Below, in pieces: positions 25,446 to 37,335 of a DNA stretch of 64,000 nucleotides. Each line of letters begins with the position of its first letter. The first letter of the stretch is position 1. The DNA is from Acholoe squamosa (taxonomy: Eukaryota; Annelida; Polychaeta; Phyllodocida; Polynoidae), in the NCBI GenBank assembly GCA_949317995.1, contig OX439040.1, positions 72,513,972-72,577,971 of the forward strand, given 5' to 3'. A program made the translations under genes and the position numbers. A model generated the notes under the pieces. That model did no database searches, was not told the origin of the DNA, and was given only the letters and a program-made list of their open reading frames with translations.

Positions 25446-26117
25446 CCCCTACAATCAGTTATATGGCACAAGATAAGAACATGACTCAGATAACATACTC
25501 CATACATCAGAGACAAGCATTGTAAATTATGCTAGGATGTTAAAATGGTCTTCGTACAGATCTAATCTCCACTATAATACTGCTGTTGTACATTTGTATA
25601 TTTATAGTAGCGAAAATAGGAAGAGCAGATAGCTACGGCCATGTCCTTTTCACGATTTGGACTGGCCAGCTTTCTGTAGAAAGAAAGTTCGGGTATCATT
25701 TCATCACTCTATTGTCTGTATACAGTGAGAACCGTTTACAGCCTGTGGATAAAATTACGAGTAGTACGAGTATAGGATGATCTTATAGGACACAGTTTTC
25801 CATTTCCTCTCCTATATCCCTCCAGGTTAAAAAGGACACCTGGGCAGACGCTACATTACATGTACAGCAGATTGTATTGTACAGCACTATAGTAAAGCAC
25901 GTTAAATGTCACCTTCTTCATTGATACATTAAGACCTTTGTTTATCATGATACATGATTTCAGCCCTTATGAAAAACTCATAACCGCTGAAGTCCAACCG
26001 CTTTCACGGTTGATACACATATGAACAGATTCTCAAATTACAGTTTTGGCAAGTAGACTCACTAGTGCTGCACTGGAGGCTTGCCTGTACTGTAGGTATT
26101 GTAAGGACCATAAGTCG

Positions 26118-26336
26118 CTATAGCTGATGCAGGAATGCATCATGCTGGTGAGACTGCTCACCAGCGCTTCATTGGTGCATCATGCCAACCCTCCGGGAGT
26201 GTATTCATCAACCCCCTAGGGTTGGCGTGATGCATAAATGTAGCCCTGGGAATTTACTCGCCAGGGCTACATTTATGCATTATGACGACCAATGTTCTTG
26301 ATGCATTAATGCACAAACGGCCCTTAACAGGGTAAA
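26118..26336. mobile_element. TTAA hairpin element, module order 1-2-3
   Basis: The modules are 1 (GGTGAGACTGCTCACCAGCG), 2 (GCCAACCCTCCGGGAGTG ... CTAGGGTTGGC) and 3 (GCATAAATGTAGCCCTGG, then its mirror). The right end is CGGCCCTTAACAGGGTAAA. The left end is eroded. Confidence 0.7.
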
Positions 26337-26586
26337 GTGTTCTGGAGGGAAGCAGGATATATGTGAATGTGTACTGCAGGGTCAATAAAACCTCCATTAG
26401 CCCCTTCCCCTTTAATTACAAACCACTTAGATCTGCGTGATGCCTGTGTCCTAATGGACACTTTGACTTCTGGTTTTATGTGTGCTTCCTTTTATCATCT
26501 TGATGCACTAATATATGGCTGAGATAGAATCGGGCGATACATTATTTACAAGTGTATTACTATATAATGGTATGGTGCATGAATAT

Positions 26587-26803
26587 GCACTGTAAAAAAT
26601 AACTGTTGAATCTGCGAGGGATCCTCGTAAAACTGATCAGTGAACCACCGTAATACAACAGGGAACCACAGTTGTTTTTACAAGAAGCTCCAGGTGGCAG
26701 TGCAGTGGTACAAGGAATCTCTGTGAAAATATTCACATCTCTGTGAAAATAACGACTGATCTCTGACAACTTCGTTATTTTGATGACATTTTTTTTACAG
26801 TGC
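26587..26803 (+). mobile_element. CACTGTAAAAAATAAC element, full-length MITE
   Basis: The 217 bp element has inverted ends GCACTGTAAAAAATAAC and GTTATTTTGATGACATTTTT ... ACAGTGC. It has no coding capacity. An internal direct duplication, ATCTCTGTGAAAATA, is present. Confidence 0.75.
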
Positions 26804-26839
26804 AGCTCTTGAGTCTCTTAGCAATACCACATTAGGCTT

Positions 26840-26925
26840 ACCACCACAGCATTAGTGCATCATGCCCACTCTTACGGACTTCATGATGCACTCTTCATGA
26901 TGCACCAAGTAACCAACCAGGGTGA
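26840..26925. mobile_element. TTAA hairpin element fragment
   Basis: GTGCATCATGCCCACTCTTA and TCATGATGCACTCTTCATGA are remnants of module 2 and its flanks. Confidence 0.45.
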
Positions 26926-26999
26926 GTAGAACTTTGTCAAAATAACGTGAACTCATTGTCCAAAATTGGCAGATTTGTCTCTTTTTTTCTTCTTTTTTT

Positions 27000-27375
27000 T
27001 TTTTACAGAGATTTCTTGTGCCACAGTGCTTGAATGTACTGCCAGGTCGCCATCTGGTGATTCAATGTAGAAACTACACTGCATTACTGCAATACAATTA
27101 CAGCAGTTCACTGTTTAGTTTTACGAGGATAAGGGGTGCATCCACTGCCGACGGATGGACCATCCGTCGGTTTCATCCGTCGATTTTATTATTGTTTTCT
27201 ATGGAGCAAAACACGGATGAAGGGCGACGGATGGACCATCCGTCGGTTTCATCCGTCGATTTTATCATTGTTTTCTATGGAGCAAAACACGGATGAAGGG
27301 CGACGGATGGTCCATCCGTCGCAGTGGACGCAGCCCTATACCCGGTAGATTCAACCGTTATTTCTTAGAGCGCAT
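27000..27375 (-). mobile_element. CACTGTAAAAAATAAC-family copy interrupted by another MITE
   Basis: Outer parts (27000-27128 and 27341-27375) match the family at 8400 and 26587 (GTTTAGTTTTACGAGGAT and CCGGTAGATTCAACCGTTAT). The 27132-27337 element is inserted between them. Confidence 0.65.
27132..27337. mobile_element. Nested MITE with GACGGATGG repeats and ATA flanks
   Basis: The inverted ends are AGGGGTGCATCCACTGC and AGGGCTGCGTCCACTGC. ATA is duplicated at 27129-27131 and 27338-27340. Inside are two full tandem 76 bp units starting CGACGGATGGACCATCCGTC, plus a partial third. Three-base flanks are compatible with a PIF/Harbinger-type element, but this is not certain. Confidence 0.75.
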
Positions 27376-27639
27376 TTGGCTGGCATGTTATATGAATACA
27401 TTTTGCATTTTGAAAGCAAGTGACATTAATTCCATGCAGTATGAAGCCTCTGGAGGGTCACATGTATCATCAATACTGAGATATGAGCAGCAGGAGACGC
27501 CTGTAGCTCCACCCCCCCCCCTACACTATTATCACTTCAACTTGGCACATTGCCCGCGGGAAGCATTGATACAACAAAGGAAGGTAAATTCTCATGAACT
27601 CGCCCAAAATGTGTTGAAAAGATTTTGTTGGGGTACCTG

Positions 27640-29170
27640 AGTGCTCTCAGCAATATTCATTATATATGTCGTATTAGTGCTGTATATGAGAATACTGATT
27701 ACTTTCTAATGGTGGAATCATGTTTTAGAACACTATATTAAACAGCTCATGACATGGTTGTGTTTGAGTGGTACTATCTCTATGTCGCAGACACCTGAGT
27801 AATTTAAGACATCATGTTCAAAGTCTGATAGACATCAACCAGTATCTGCAATCGACGTCAATACCCCTATACCCTGGGCTCTTAAACAAGATCGATGCTT
27901 ATTTGAGAACCAGTTTTTAGCGCTCGATATCATTTTAGGAACCTACAACTTGAGACCCCGGCGCTAAAACAGACAAGTACTGTAACCTAACTGAGGCTAT
28001 TTATGTCCCTGGCTATACCTCGTACCAGGCATCTATCCTGTATCAGTGTATAGTGCATACAGTTTGGTCAGATTTGTGAGAATCGACCAGAATAAAGAAA
28101 AGGAAAGGAAATAGACCTACCTGTATACGCTCTGTGCTGGGGGCCTAGATCCTATGGTGGTAAAATCCTGTGATTTAGGTGTCTGTGGATGTCTAATAGG
28201 TGGCCTGTGGTATACCTCTGTGCCGAATGTGTGGTCTGCCTATCCCGGTATTGGCAAACTTAATCTTCCTCTGTAGTAATCCAGGGAGTGATGAGCTGCC
28301 TTAAATCTCTATTGACACACCTGTCTGGGTTTTTTTAACTGAGGAGATTTGGTCTAATAACCCCTCTAGGTCTAGTAGATGGATGAGGCTTTGTAGCTTG
28401 ATGTGACGCCCTCTCGTGGGTGAGTGAATAGGATCCAATGCAATATTCCCGCGTCTCTTTTTTCTAAAAGCAAACGACTTTTGTGAAAATGAACGTTTTG
28501 CAGCGTTCCTCTCCTCACAATGGGCGTTAGATCTGGTGATGTACCAGTGTGGGCACCTCTGGCATCATGTATCCGCTGATATCTGAGCCTGTACTAACGA
28601 TCCAACAGAATGTTAAAATATATGGCCTGCCTTTTCTGCTATCAAAGATTATCTATGACTATCTAATCCACTATGGACACTGTTAGACGCTTTATGTCAC
28701 ATATACAACATATGTATGCCCCGTAAGAGATGGGTCCTACTGAATGAAGCCCCGGGATAAATCCAGAGAGTAGACGACACTGCTGCAAAGGAAAGGGCGC
28801 GAAATTCGCTCCTCGTTGGTGACAATATGCAATCCCTAGCAATGTAGGCCAGGTGATGTGACTGCACTGGTATCTGCTCAAAGAACTCTACTGCTCTTGT
28901 GCTGGTACACGTAAATGCAATATTGAGTATATCCAGAAAGCAGACGACACTGCAAAAGAAGGATGGCAAAAATCACTCAGCGTTCCCAAATGCACGCTCA
29001 GCTGACTATGTGCATGCAACTACTACAATGCACTAATATCTTCTGAAAGGACCTGATGCGGCGCCTGTGCTGCTGGTATTGGTACTATGCAATGGCTTGG
29101 AGAATATGTGAAGATGGTTGTGGTAGAAGTATGAGACACAGCTACTTCTGGTTGGGTCAGGAGTAGCGCG
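27640..29170. other. Noncoding stretch, no clear feature
   Basis: No gene is recognised. A short duplicated phrase (ATCCAGA..GCAGACGACACTGC) occurs at about 28758 and 28930. Open frames on the minus strand here lack family resemblance. Confidence 0.4.
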
Positions 29171-29260
29171 TATGAGCGGCACGCGTGTACGCGCGGCACG
29201 TCATCAAGGTACTGCAGCGCCACCACACGGGACGCTGCAGCACGAGATCGATGTTATACC

Positions 29261-29363
29261 TGCAGCAGCCGACATTCCGCCGTGCACGGACGCTGCACAA
29301 ACGCTGCACGGACGCCACATAGACGTTGGTGAGCTACTGCAATGTCGGCTGCTGCTCTCTATG
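29261..29363. repeat. GC-rich inverted repeat
   Basis: GCAGCAGCCGACATT is mirrored by AATGTCGGCTGCTGC about 75 bp downstream, with GGACGCTGCAC repeats inside. It stands out as GC-rich in an AT-rich setting and is possibly a small MITE. Confidence 0.5.
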
Positions 29364-29814
29364 GGACATCAGTGGGTCAGGGTCGGACGTTAGTATGCAG
29401 GAGGTTTATTTTCACGAATTCGGCCAAAAATTTGTGCACCACACTCTCTATTTCATCAATAAACAATAATGACTCAATAGGAAAATAAATTTCAGATCAA
29501 CTATTTATTGTTCCTAACCTTCCCATATGGTCATTACCTCATTACTGCCAAAAGCCCCAAGGGATACTCTATGCATTTATTTCATTTCTGGTAAAATCTG
29601 TCCGATTTTCTGAGAATTAACCAGAAGAAGGTGGTGATGGCGGTGCAGTGGATCTCCAGGGTACAGAAGACCCTTCCTGTGTGGTGTGGTACTAGTGGTG
29701 GCTGTGGTGGGGGTAGAGACCCTTAAATCGAAAATGTGACAAGACATTTTCTTAAATTCGACTTGTGACATGGAGCTTAGTGACAAGGATTAGACAAGTA
29801 GCCCTACGAAGTTA

Positions 29815-30139
29815 GGGAGTGATCATTTTTTAACAACAGGGGGGGGGGCTGGTGGGTTTGAGGGGGGGTCAGAATTTTTTCAACCCCTTGACCAGGGGGG
29901 GTCAGCATTTTTTTGCCCCCTTGACTAGGGGGGGGTCAAAATAATTTCACCTGTTTTCAGTGAAAAAAACCGCGTGTTACTATAGGTTAAAAGGGCGTGT
30001 CCGCACACGATTTTCGCCTCCCGAGGGGGGGGGGTCGAAAAACTTTTGACCCGTCGAGAGGCGGGGGCCAGAATTTTTTTCGTGCGTCCACGCGCAAATC
30101 CACCAGCCCCTCCCCTGTTATTAAAAAATTATCACTCCC
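29815..30139. mobile_element. PIF/Harbinger-like MITE, copy A
   Basis: The 325 bp element has ends GGGAGTGATCATTTTTTAAC and the inverse of CACTCCC, and TTA on both sides (29812-29814, 30140-30142). The interior is G-rich with several GGGGGGTCA(A/G) repeats. Copy B is at 38073-38392. Confidence 0.75.
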
Positions 30140-30280
30140 TTAGTGACATGAGACATAGCCTTTTCTTGAAATCAATATAATATGGCACTTAATGACAAGG
30201 ACACGAGAAAATAGAAATTTAGTAACATGTGACATGGTCTTTTCTTAAAATCGGCATGTGGCGTGTAGACCTCCAATCTA

Positions 30281-30486
30281 GACCCCCAGTTGTGGGGGTA
30301 GCGGGATGTGACAGCTTTGGGGCCGAGCGTGAATATACATGTAGTAGTGGCACAAATATCAACAAGTGGAATATGCAGCAGACCGGGGCAACAGAGTGCT
30401 TTGTGGCGGATCTACTGGAAATGGAGAGAGAAAGGGTGGAGGGGGGGGGGTATGAAAAGAGGGGCCAGGTACTGGAAGCTATCAAG
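30281..30486 (+). CDS. Weak candidate internal exon, unknown product
   Basis: An open stretch of about 68 codons follows a possible acceptor (CCAATCTAG) and runs to AAG/GTAGAT. It includes CDSFGAEREYTCSSGTNINK and ATECFVADLLEMERERV. Codon composition looks better than its surroundings, and the acceptor phase (2) would fit the first exon at 15265. Against it, a G10 run lies inside it, the polypyrimidine tract is weak and nearby DNA contains related repeats. No family was recognised. Confidence 0.18.
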
Positions 30487-30844
30487 GTAGATGTATATAT
30501 ACTTACTATGATAGTGAGTATACTATGGTTGTTTGGATGGTAGTGTAAAAGTTTTATAACGACAATAGACAACTCCTTCTTCAGATTTTGACTGTCTGTT
30601 GTCCTATAATGCACTCAGATGCATTCGTGCATTATACTCGATGTGAAGGAAATCGTTGTCTATTCTCTAAATATGACTCATAGTAAGGCTGGGGATATCA
30701 ACAGGTGGTTTGACTAACCTGTAGCAGCCTTGAACACCTGGCTTCTTTGTCGTTATGATTCTCCAATGCAGTAAGAGTGCAGTGGGTATCCGAATTAGAA
30801 AACCCTACTTTTCATAATATAGTGAATCATTTCGGAGCTGTTTT

Positions 30845-30895
30845 AATCCAGTAGGGTCGGCATGATGCCTTGGGCATGATGCATTAACGCGGTTC
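30845..30895. mobile_element. TTAA hairpin element fragment
   Basis: GTAGGGTCGGCATGATGCC, half of module 2, with no intact ends. Confidence 0.4.
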
Positions 30896-31310
30896 TAGGA
30901 CGTGCCTCTCATGGACTGGAGTTACGTATGAAATGAAACACGCTAATGGTCACAGTCACTGTAGTGTAGAACCTACTGCTTGCAGTGTTGAATATCTGAT
31001 TGCACCTAGCTAAAATGTAAGCGCTGTAATGCTGGAGCTGAAAAGGCCGTTTTGAAGGTACAGAGGTTCGGGGCTGAAAATCACCTGCCGACTATGAATA
31101 GAGGAGTGTGCAGTGAATAGAGAACTGTACAGTGCACTCTCCATACGCCACACCAACCTATGGGTATTCAATGCTATAATGAAGGGCATCTGACATCATA
31201 TAGTGGCCTTTGGGGTTAGCTCATGGGGGCAGGCATATTCCCTGACCCCTAATTATGAGGCCATCTAGTGGCTTCAGGCATTAGGGATATGATTGTACCT
31301 GTCCACACAC

Positions 31311-31472
<162 letters not shown>

Positions 31473-31489
31473 CACAGATGCCTATATAG

Positions 31490-32520
31490 GTGAAATCTAC
31501 ATCTGTAATTCACGCTATAGCCAGGGTTTAACTTGGCCCCTTGCTGGGGCAAATTAGATTTCTTGATTGCTTCCATTTCTACACATCTGGGGACGTACAA
31601 ACCTGTGCACTGAACTCTCTGGATGACTGTGTAGGGTGGGACGTATCAGAGTACAAACAAAATTTACATAGGCCTAAATCACACAAGTTGTGATAGCAAG
31701 CATCATAGTGCAAACAAAATTGATGATAACCTGAGTAAAGCTTTAAAAAAGGAAAGAGAGAAAAAAACCCAAGTACAATTACAACCAACGAAATCATTTC
31801 TTTTATAAAAATTATTCTAGTACCTCGTGTGTAGCCTACACAAATCCCTAGATCTGGCCCCCACATGCTCTGCTGTATGACAATTGACCTGGGTGATGGT
31901 AGTCAGGAAACTGTAACTGTATCCTATAAGAGCTAATGATATAGCGCTCTCAATCCGTATACGACAGAGGTCATATGTTAGTGGGGCTAGTACGGCAGTG
32001 ACATGGTATTGTAATCACCGGATAGTGTGTATACGTCACCAGAAAAACCGCCTCTACACTGAAAGAATAAAAGCCTGTAGGGTTAGCATAGATTTTTCTG
32101 AGTGGCATATAGAATAAATAAGTTGGAACCTATTTAATTCATATTGCCAGCGATGGCAAAGACTTTACATTTTGATAATTCTAGAGGGTGTCTTCTCAAG
32201 GGTTAGCAAATCGAATGGCGGCGTGCATGGGTCGAAATAAATTGTCAGAATAAAGACCCTGTTTGAGGGGAGACACACATATTTGGGAGCTTTTAATATG
32301 GTAATTGTGTGTTGGTCAGTTAGAGTTGTTTTTTAAAGTGGTTTATTGGGTACAAAGAAACAAAAACAAAGCTTCTACACGCTGTAGTGCTTCCGCTAGG
32401 GCCCATAAGATGTCATGCAGTCATCTTTAAGTCTATAAGAGGTTTTCACTCGCTGTCAGCATTGGCGTCTATCATCAAATATCAAGATTTTATAAATTCT
32501 GATAGGGTTCAACTTGTCTA
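31490..32520. other. Noncoding stretch, no feature recognised
   Basis: It is AT-rich without clear ORF, repeat or RNA-gene signature. Confidence 0.4.
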
Positions 32521-32524
32521 ATGC

Positions 32525-33084
32525 TGCATTCCCACTAGCCCTCATAAAGCATGAATGTAGCCTTGGTGAATAAACCATATGTCCTATCCATGTCCTGTCA
32601 GATCTATTATGCTATTTGATGAATAATTGTGATAAACATATTATAACTTGCTGAAACCAGCTTCCAGCCAATTTGGCAATAATAAAAATCCCATACATGC
32701 AGGCCTAAAATTGTTTTCAGCCGATGACAATCTTCAACAACAACATATTTATAATGGATTTGATACTCATAAAGGGTCATTATGACAAACCAATGAAGTG
32801 TTGGCAAGTCAACATCGGTGCATCATGACAATCAATGGGCATGGTACACTAATGCATTAATAGCCCTTAAAGGGATGTTTGTCTAGCCTTACTACCAACA
32901 TTAGGACAGCTTGTTGGGACCAATACACCATTCCTATTCCAACCACTAGGGTATGTACAGTATGTAATGAATATGTGTTTGGTACTTCTACTGGCCCAGT
33001 GGGGAATATCGACAAACAGATTACATAATTCATGGATATCATTGATGCTAGGTTACGGCTTTATAGTTATGGCTTAACCCTTTA
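32525..33084 (+). repeat. Left arm of a large inverted repeat
   Basis: About 550 bp reappears inverted at 35345-35838 with an estimated 85-90 percent identity (for example TAGTAAGGCTAGACAAACAT in the right copy mirrors 32880-32900). The arm contains TTAA-element parts: a module 3 half at its outer edge, a module 1/2 stretch and CCCTTAAAGGG near 32865. Confidence 0.8.
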
Positions 33085-33272
33085 GAGGCCGCTGACGCAG
33101 AAGTACATCATGCCCATTGGAGCATCAAGCCGACCCTCCACGAGTATATGTATCAACCCTGTAGGGTCATCATGATACCCCAATGAAGTGCTGGCGAGCA
33201 GCATTTCATTGGTGCATCATGACGACCAATTGGCATGATGCATTAATGCATCAGGGGCCCTTAAAGGCTGAA
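33074..33272. mobile_element. TTAA hairpin element, module order 2-1
   Basis: It starts TTAACCCTTTAGAGGCCGCT and ends GGGGCCCTTAAAGGCTGAA. Module 2 (GCCGACCCTCCACG ... GTAGGGTCATC) is followed by a shortened module 1 (CAATGAAGTGCTGGCGAGC ... ATTTCATTGG). Module 3 is absent. Confidence 0.78.
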
Positions 33273-34019
33273 TGGTCCCTGGTCTGGGATGTGAGCTCGA
33301 TGACATGATTTGTATCTAGAATAAAACCAAGTATTTGACCTATAGCAACCTGTAGGGTGCTTCTAAACATGCTAGGACTATTCCATTGTAGTCTAAAATT
33401 GCCATGGGAATAGTGCTGGAATTTGCAGTCATAACGCCGTATGCAATCATGGCACCTTAAGAAGTGACCACCCGATTATTCTCCCGGTTTAAATCACAGG
33501 TCCATGTATAGAATATGGAGGTCCACAGTACAGGTTAAGTTATTTCTCAGTGAGGAACAGGTATGTAGTGTCCCGTTATATTCCATGAAAATATTATGAT
33601 GTATGGAAAACTAAAATCCAATTCCATCTACCTTTCAAGTTTTACATAAATCAAATTTCCTTTTATTGCATCCCCCCTACTTCAATATTTGGAATATCTA
33701 AACGTTAAGATATGGAGAAACGCCCAGGCTAATCAACAGATGATAATCATGGTGATCTATTATACAAGACACTTTTAACTTCAAAGGTTTAAGGTATGCT
33801 TGATGCATGTAAGATTAGGTTCCTTTGTGTTCTTGGCTCATCTATACGATCAATGCAGTGAATTGTCAATGCAGTGTATTGAACCTTTTGGGGTAAGTCA
33901 TCAGTCTTCATCATAATATTTGTATGAAATATAAATGCACCCTGGGCCATCACTAGCAAGGACTACAGTAATGTTTTATGACAGTTGCAATTTTTTTAGG
34001 ATAGTCAAGAGTTTGATTG
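33273..34019. other. Noncoding stretch between repeats
   Basis: No feature is recognised here. Confidence 0.4.
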
Positions 34020-34676
34020 TCTCGGCGGCAGGCAAAATCTACACATTATTGTTGTAAGTATTATATTGAAATGTGACTCAGTGACAGGCAAAATCTACAA
34101 ATTATTGTTGTAAGTAGTATACTGAACTGTGACTTAGTGACAGGCAAAATCTACACATTATCGTTGTAAGTAGTATATTGAATTGTGACTCAGTGACAGG
34201 CAAAATCTACACATTATTGTTGTAAGTAGTATATTGAATTGTGACTTAGAGACAGGCAAAATCTACACATTATTGTTGTAAGTAGTATACAGAACTGTGA
34301 CTCAGTGACAGGTAAAATCTACACATTATTGTTGTAAGTAGTATATTGAATTGTGACTTAGAGACAGGCAAAATCTATATATTATTGTTGTAATTAGTAT
34401 ATTGAATTGTGACTCAACAACAGGCAAAATCTACACATTATTGTTTTAAGTAGTGTACAGAATTGTGACTCAGTGACAGGCAAAATATAAACATTATTGT
34501 TGTAAGTAGTATACTGAACTATGACTCAATGACAGGCAAAATCTACACATAACTGCCATAAGTAGTATATGGAATTGTAACCGAGTTACAGGCAAAAGCT
34601 ACACATTACTGTTATAAGTAGTATATAGAATTGTGACTCAATGACAGGCAAAATCCACACATTGCTGATGTAAGTA
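34020..34676 (+). repeat. 56 bp satellite array, forward orientation (about 12 units)
   Basis: The unit reads GACAGGCAAAATCTACACAT, TATTGTTGTAAGTAGTATA, then TTGAATTGTGACTCAGT. Units vary by a few bases. The array at 35835 has the opposite orientation. Confidence 0.92.
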
Positions 34677-34679
34677 CAG

Positions 34680-34860
34680 CAAAACGCTACGTATTAGCCG
34701 CACCCATGTTGAGCCAAACCCTGAGTTCAGGGCTTTGATATAAGCCATACAAGAATGGTCCTCATTCCTTACTTTAATATATGGATGTATAAGTAAAACC
34801 CCGCATATAAGCCACAACCTGAGTTTCTGCAGATGCTATACCGACTTTAATTATCAGCCA
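34680..34860. mobile_element. TATAAGCC-type element fragment
   Basis: It starts immediately after the satellite with CAGCAAAACGCTACGTATTA, then GCCGCACCCATGTTGAG and ATATAAGCC motifs. It resembles 23367-23480 (shared CCCTGAGTTCAGGGC). Confidence 0.5.
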
Positions 34861-35344
34861 ATGAAAAGAGCCCAACTATTCACTGTGGTCCTCTGGGGGG
34901 CAGTCGGAACTCATCTGATAGCTGTTATCAGTGATGACCGCTGGTAATCAGCTTCAGCAATGGCCATGCCCATAGTACAATCTGCTACCCTGGTATAAGC
35001 CCCGCCACCTTCCCAATCAGGGAGCGCTCAACCAAAGTGAGACCACTGACTGCAATACTGAAATGCAACATTTTTTTCTGGCTGCATCCAGACCACAATG
35101 GAAGAAATAAAAAGACGCTGAGACAATTATCAAAGGAAATGTCCCGATTTAACCTTATTACCCTCATTTCCCCTTATTGACACAAGATAATCAGCTACTA
35201 ATTATCTTTCTGTTTTATCAATTTTTTTGCATATCAATGTCCAAACACTGAGAAGGAATGTGAGAGGCATGGGTGTTGTAAACACGGTTTACAATAGCAT
35301 CATGACTGTAATGGATTATTCATTAGGTCCCACGTAGATAACGA

Positions 35345-35838
35345 GGAATAAAGGGTTAAGCCATCACCATAAAGTCATAACCTAGCATCAATGATATCCA
35401 TGAATTATGTAATCTGTTTGTCGATATTCCCCACTGGGCCAGTAGAAGTACCAAACACATATTCATTACATACTGTACATACCCTAGTGGTTGGTATAGG
35501 AATGGCGTATTGATCCCAACAAGCTGTCATAATGTTGGTAGTAAGGCTAGACAAACATCCCTTTAAGGGCTATTAATGTATTAGTGTACCATGCCCATTG
35601 ATTGTCATGATGCACCAATGTTGACTTGCCAACACTTCATTGGTTCGTCATAATGACCCTTTAGGAGTATGAAATCCATTATAAATATGTTGTTGTTGAA
35701 GATTGTCAATGGCTAAAAACAGTCTTAGGCCTGCATGTATGTGATTTTCATTGTTAATAGCATAATAGATTTGATATGACATGTATAGGACATATAGTTT
35801 ATTCACCAAGGCTACATTCATGCTTTATGAGGGCTACT
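35345..35838 (-). repeat. Right arm of the large inverted repeat
   Basis: This is the reverse complement of 32525-33084. It ends directly against the 56 bp satellite, whereas the left arm has no satellite at its outer edge. Confidence 0.8.
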
Positions 35839-37335
35839 GAGTCACAATTCAATATACTACTTACAACAATGATGTGTAGATTTTGCCTGTCTCTAAGTCA
35901 CAGTTCAATATACTACTTACAACAATGAGGTGTAGATATTGACTGTCTCTAAGTCACAGTTCAATATACTACTTACAACAATAATGTGTAGATTTTGCCT
36001 GTCACTGAGTCACAATTCAATATACTACTTACAACAATAATGTGTAGATTTTGCCTGTCACTGAGTCACAATTCAATATACTACTTACAACAATAATGTG
36101 TAGATTTTGCCTGTCACTGAGTCACAATTCAATATACTACTTACAACAATGATGTGTAGATTTTGACTGTCTCTAAGTCACAGTTCAATATACTACTTAG
36201 AACAATAATGTGTAGATTATGCCTGTCACTGAGTCACAGTTCTGTATACTACTTACATCAATAATGTGTAGATTTTGCCTGTCTCTAAGTCACAATTCAA
36301 TATACTACTTACAACAATAATGTGTAGATTTTGCCTGTCACTGAGTCACAATTCAATATACTATTTACAACAAGAATGTGTAGATTTTGCCTGTCACTGA
36401 GTCACAGTTCTGTATACTACTTACAACACTAATGTGTAGATTTTACCTGTCACTAAGTCACAATTCAATATACTACTTACAACAATAATGTATAGATTTT
36501 GCCTGTCACTAAGTCACAATTTCAATATACTACTTACAACAATAATGTGTAGATTTTGCTTGTCACTAAGTCACAGTTCTGTATACTACTTACCACAATA
36601 ATGTGTTGATTTTGCCTGTCACTAAGTCACAATTCAATATACCACTTACAACAATAATGTGTAGATTTTGCCTGTCACTGAGTCACAGTTCTGTATACTA
36701 CTTACAACAATAATGTGTTGATTTTGCTTGTCACTTGGTCACAATTCCGTATACTATTTATGGCAGTTATGTATAGATTTTGCCTGTCATTGAGTCATAG
36801 TTCAGTATACTACTTACAACAATAATGTTTAAATTTTGCCTGTCGCTGAGTCACAAATCAATATACTACTTAGGACAATAATGTGTAGATTTTGCCTGTC
36901 ACTGAGTCGCAATTCAATATACTACTTACGGTAATCTCCCGCGTATAAGGCGCGTCTTATAGGCCAAACAAAATGCTGCTGGGTCTTATACATGGGAGGT
37001 AAATTGCCTTGAGTTTGGGGTGCGCCTTATAGGGGGGGTATTTTTACTATAGAACAGTACTAAATTGACAAAAATCTCCCCTCAGGGGGGCGCCTTATAT
37101 GCGAAACAGCCCCCCTGTGAGTTGGGGGGGGGTGCCTTATATGCGAGCTGCGCCTTATACGCGGGAGATTACGGTACAACAATAATGTGTAGATTTTGCC
37201 TGTCACTGAGTCACAATTCAATATACTACTTACAACAATAATGTGTAGATTATGCCTGTCACTGAGTCACTATTCAATATACTACTTACAACAATAATGT
37301 GTAGATTTTGCCTGTCACTAAGTCACAATTCTATA
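35835..37335 (-). repeat. 56 bp satellite array, reverse orientation (about 23 units)
   Basis: The unit on the plus strand is GTCACTGAGTCACAATTCAA, TATACTACTTACAACAATAA, then TGTGTAGATTTTGCCT (56 bp). Each unit carries TGAGTCA or a one-base variant (the AP-1 consensus). The array is interrupted by an inserted MITE at 36929-37174. Confidence 0.95.
36929..37174. mobile_element. TA-flanked MITE (Tc1/mariner- or pogo-like) inside the satellite
   Basis: The 246 bp element has inverted ends CGGTAATCTCCCGCGTATAA and CCGTAATCTCCCGCGTATAA with TA on each side (36927-36928, 37175-37176). Removing it and one TA restores the satellite unit. The interior has several GGCGCCTTATA motifs. Confidence 0.85.

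Noticed and set aside
34020-37335. Regular 56 bp repeats considered as a CRISPR array
   Set aside because: There are no distinct spacers. The whole unit repeats, the DNA is eukaryotic and no cas genes are present.
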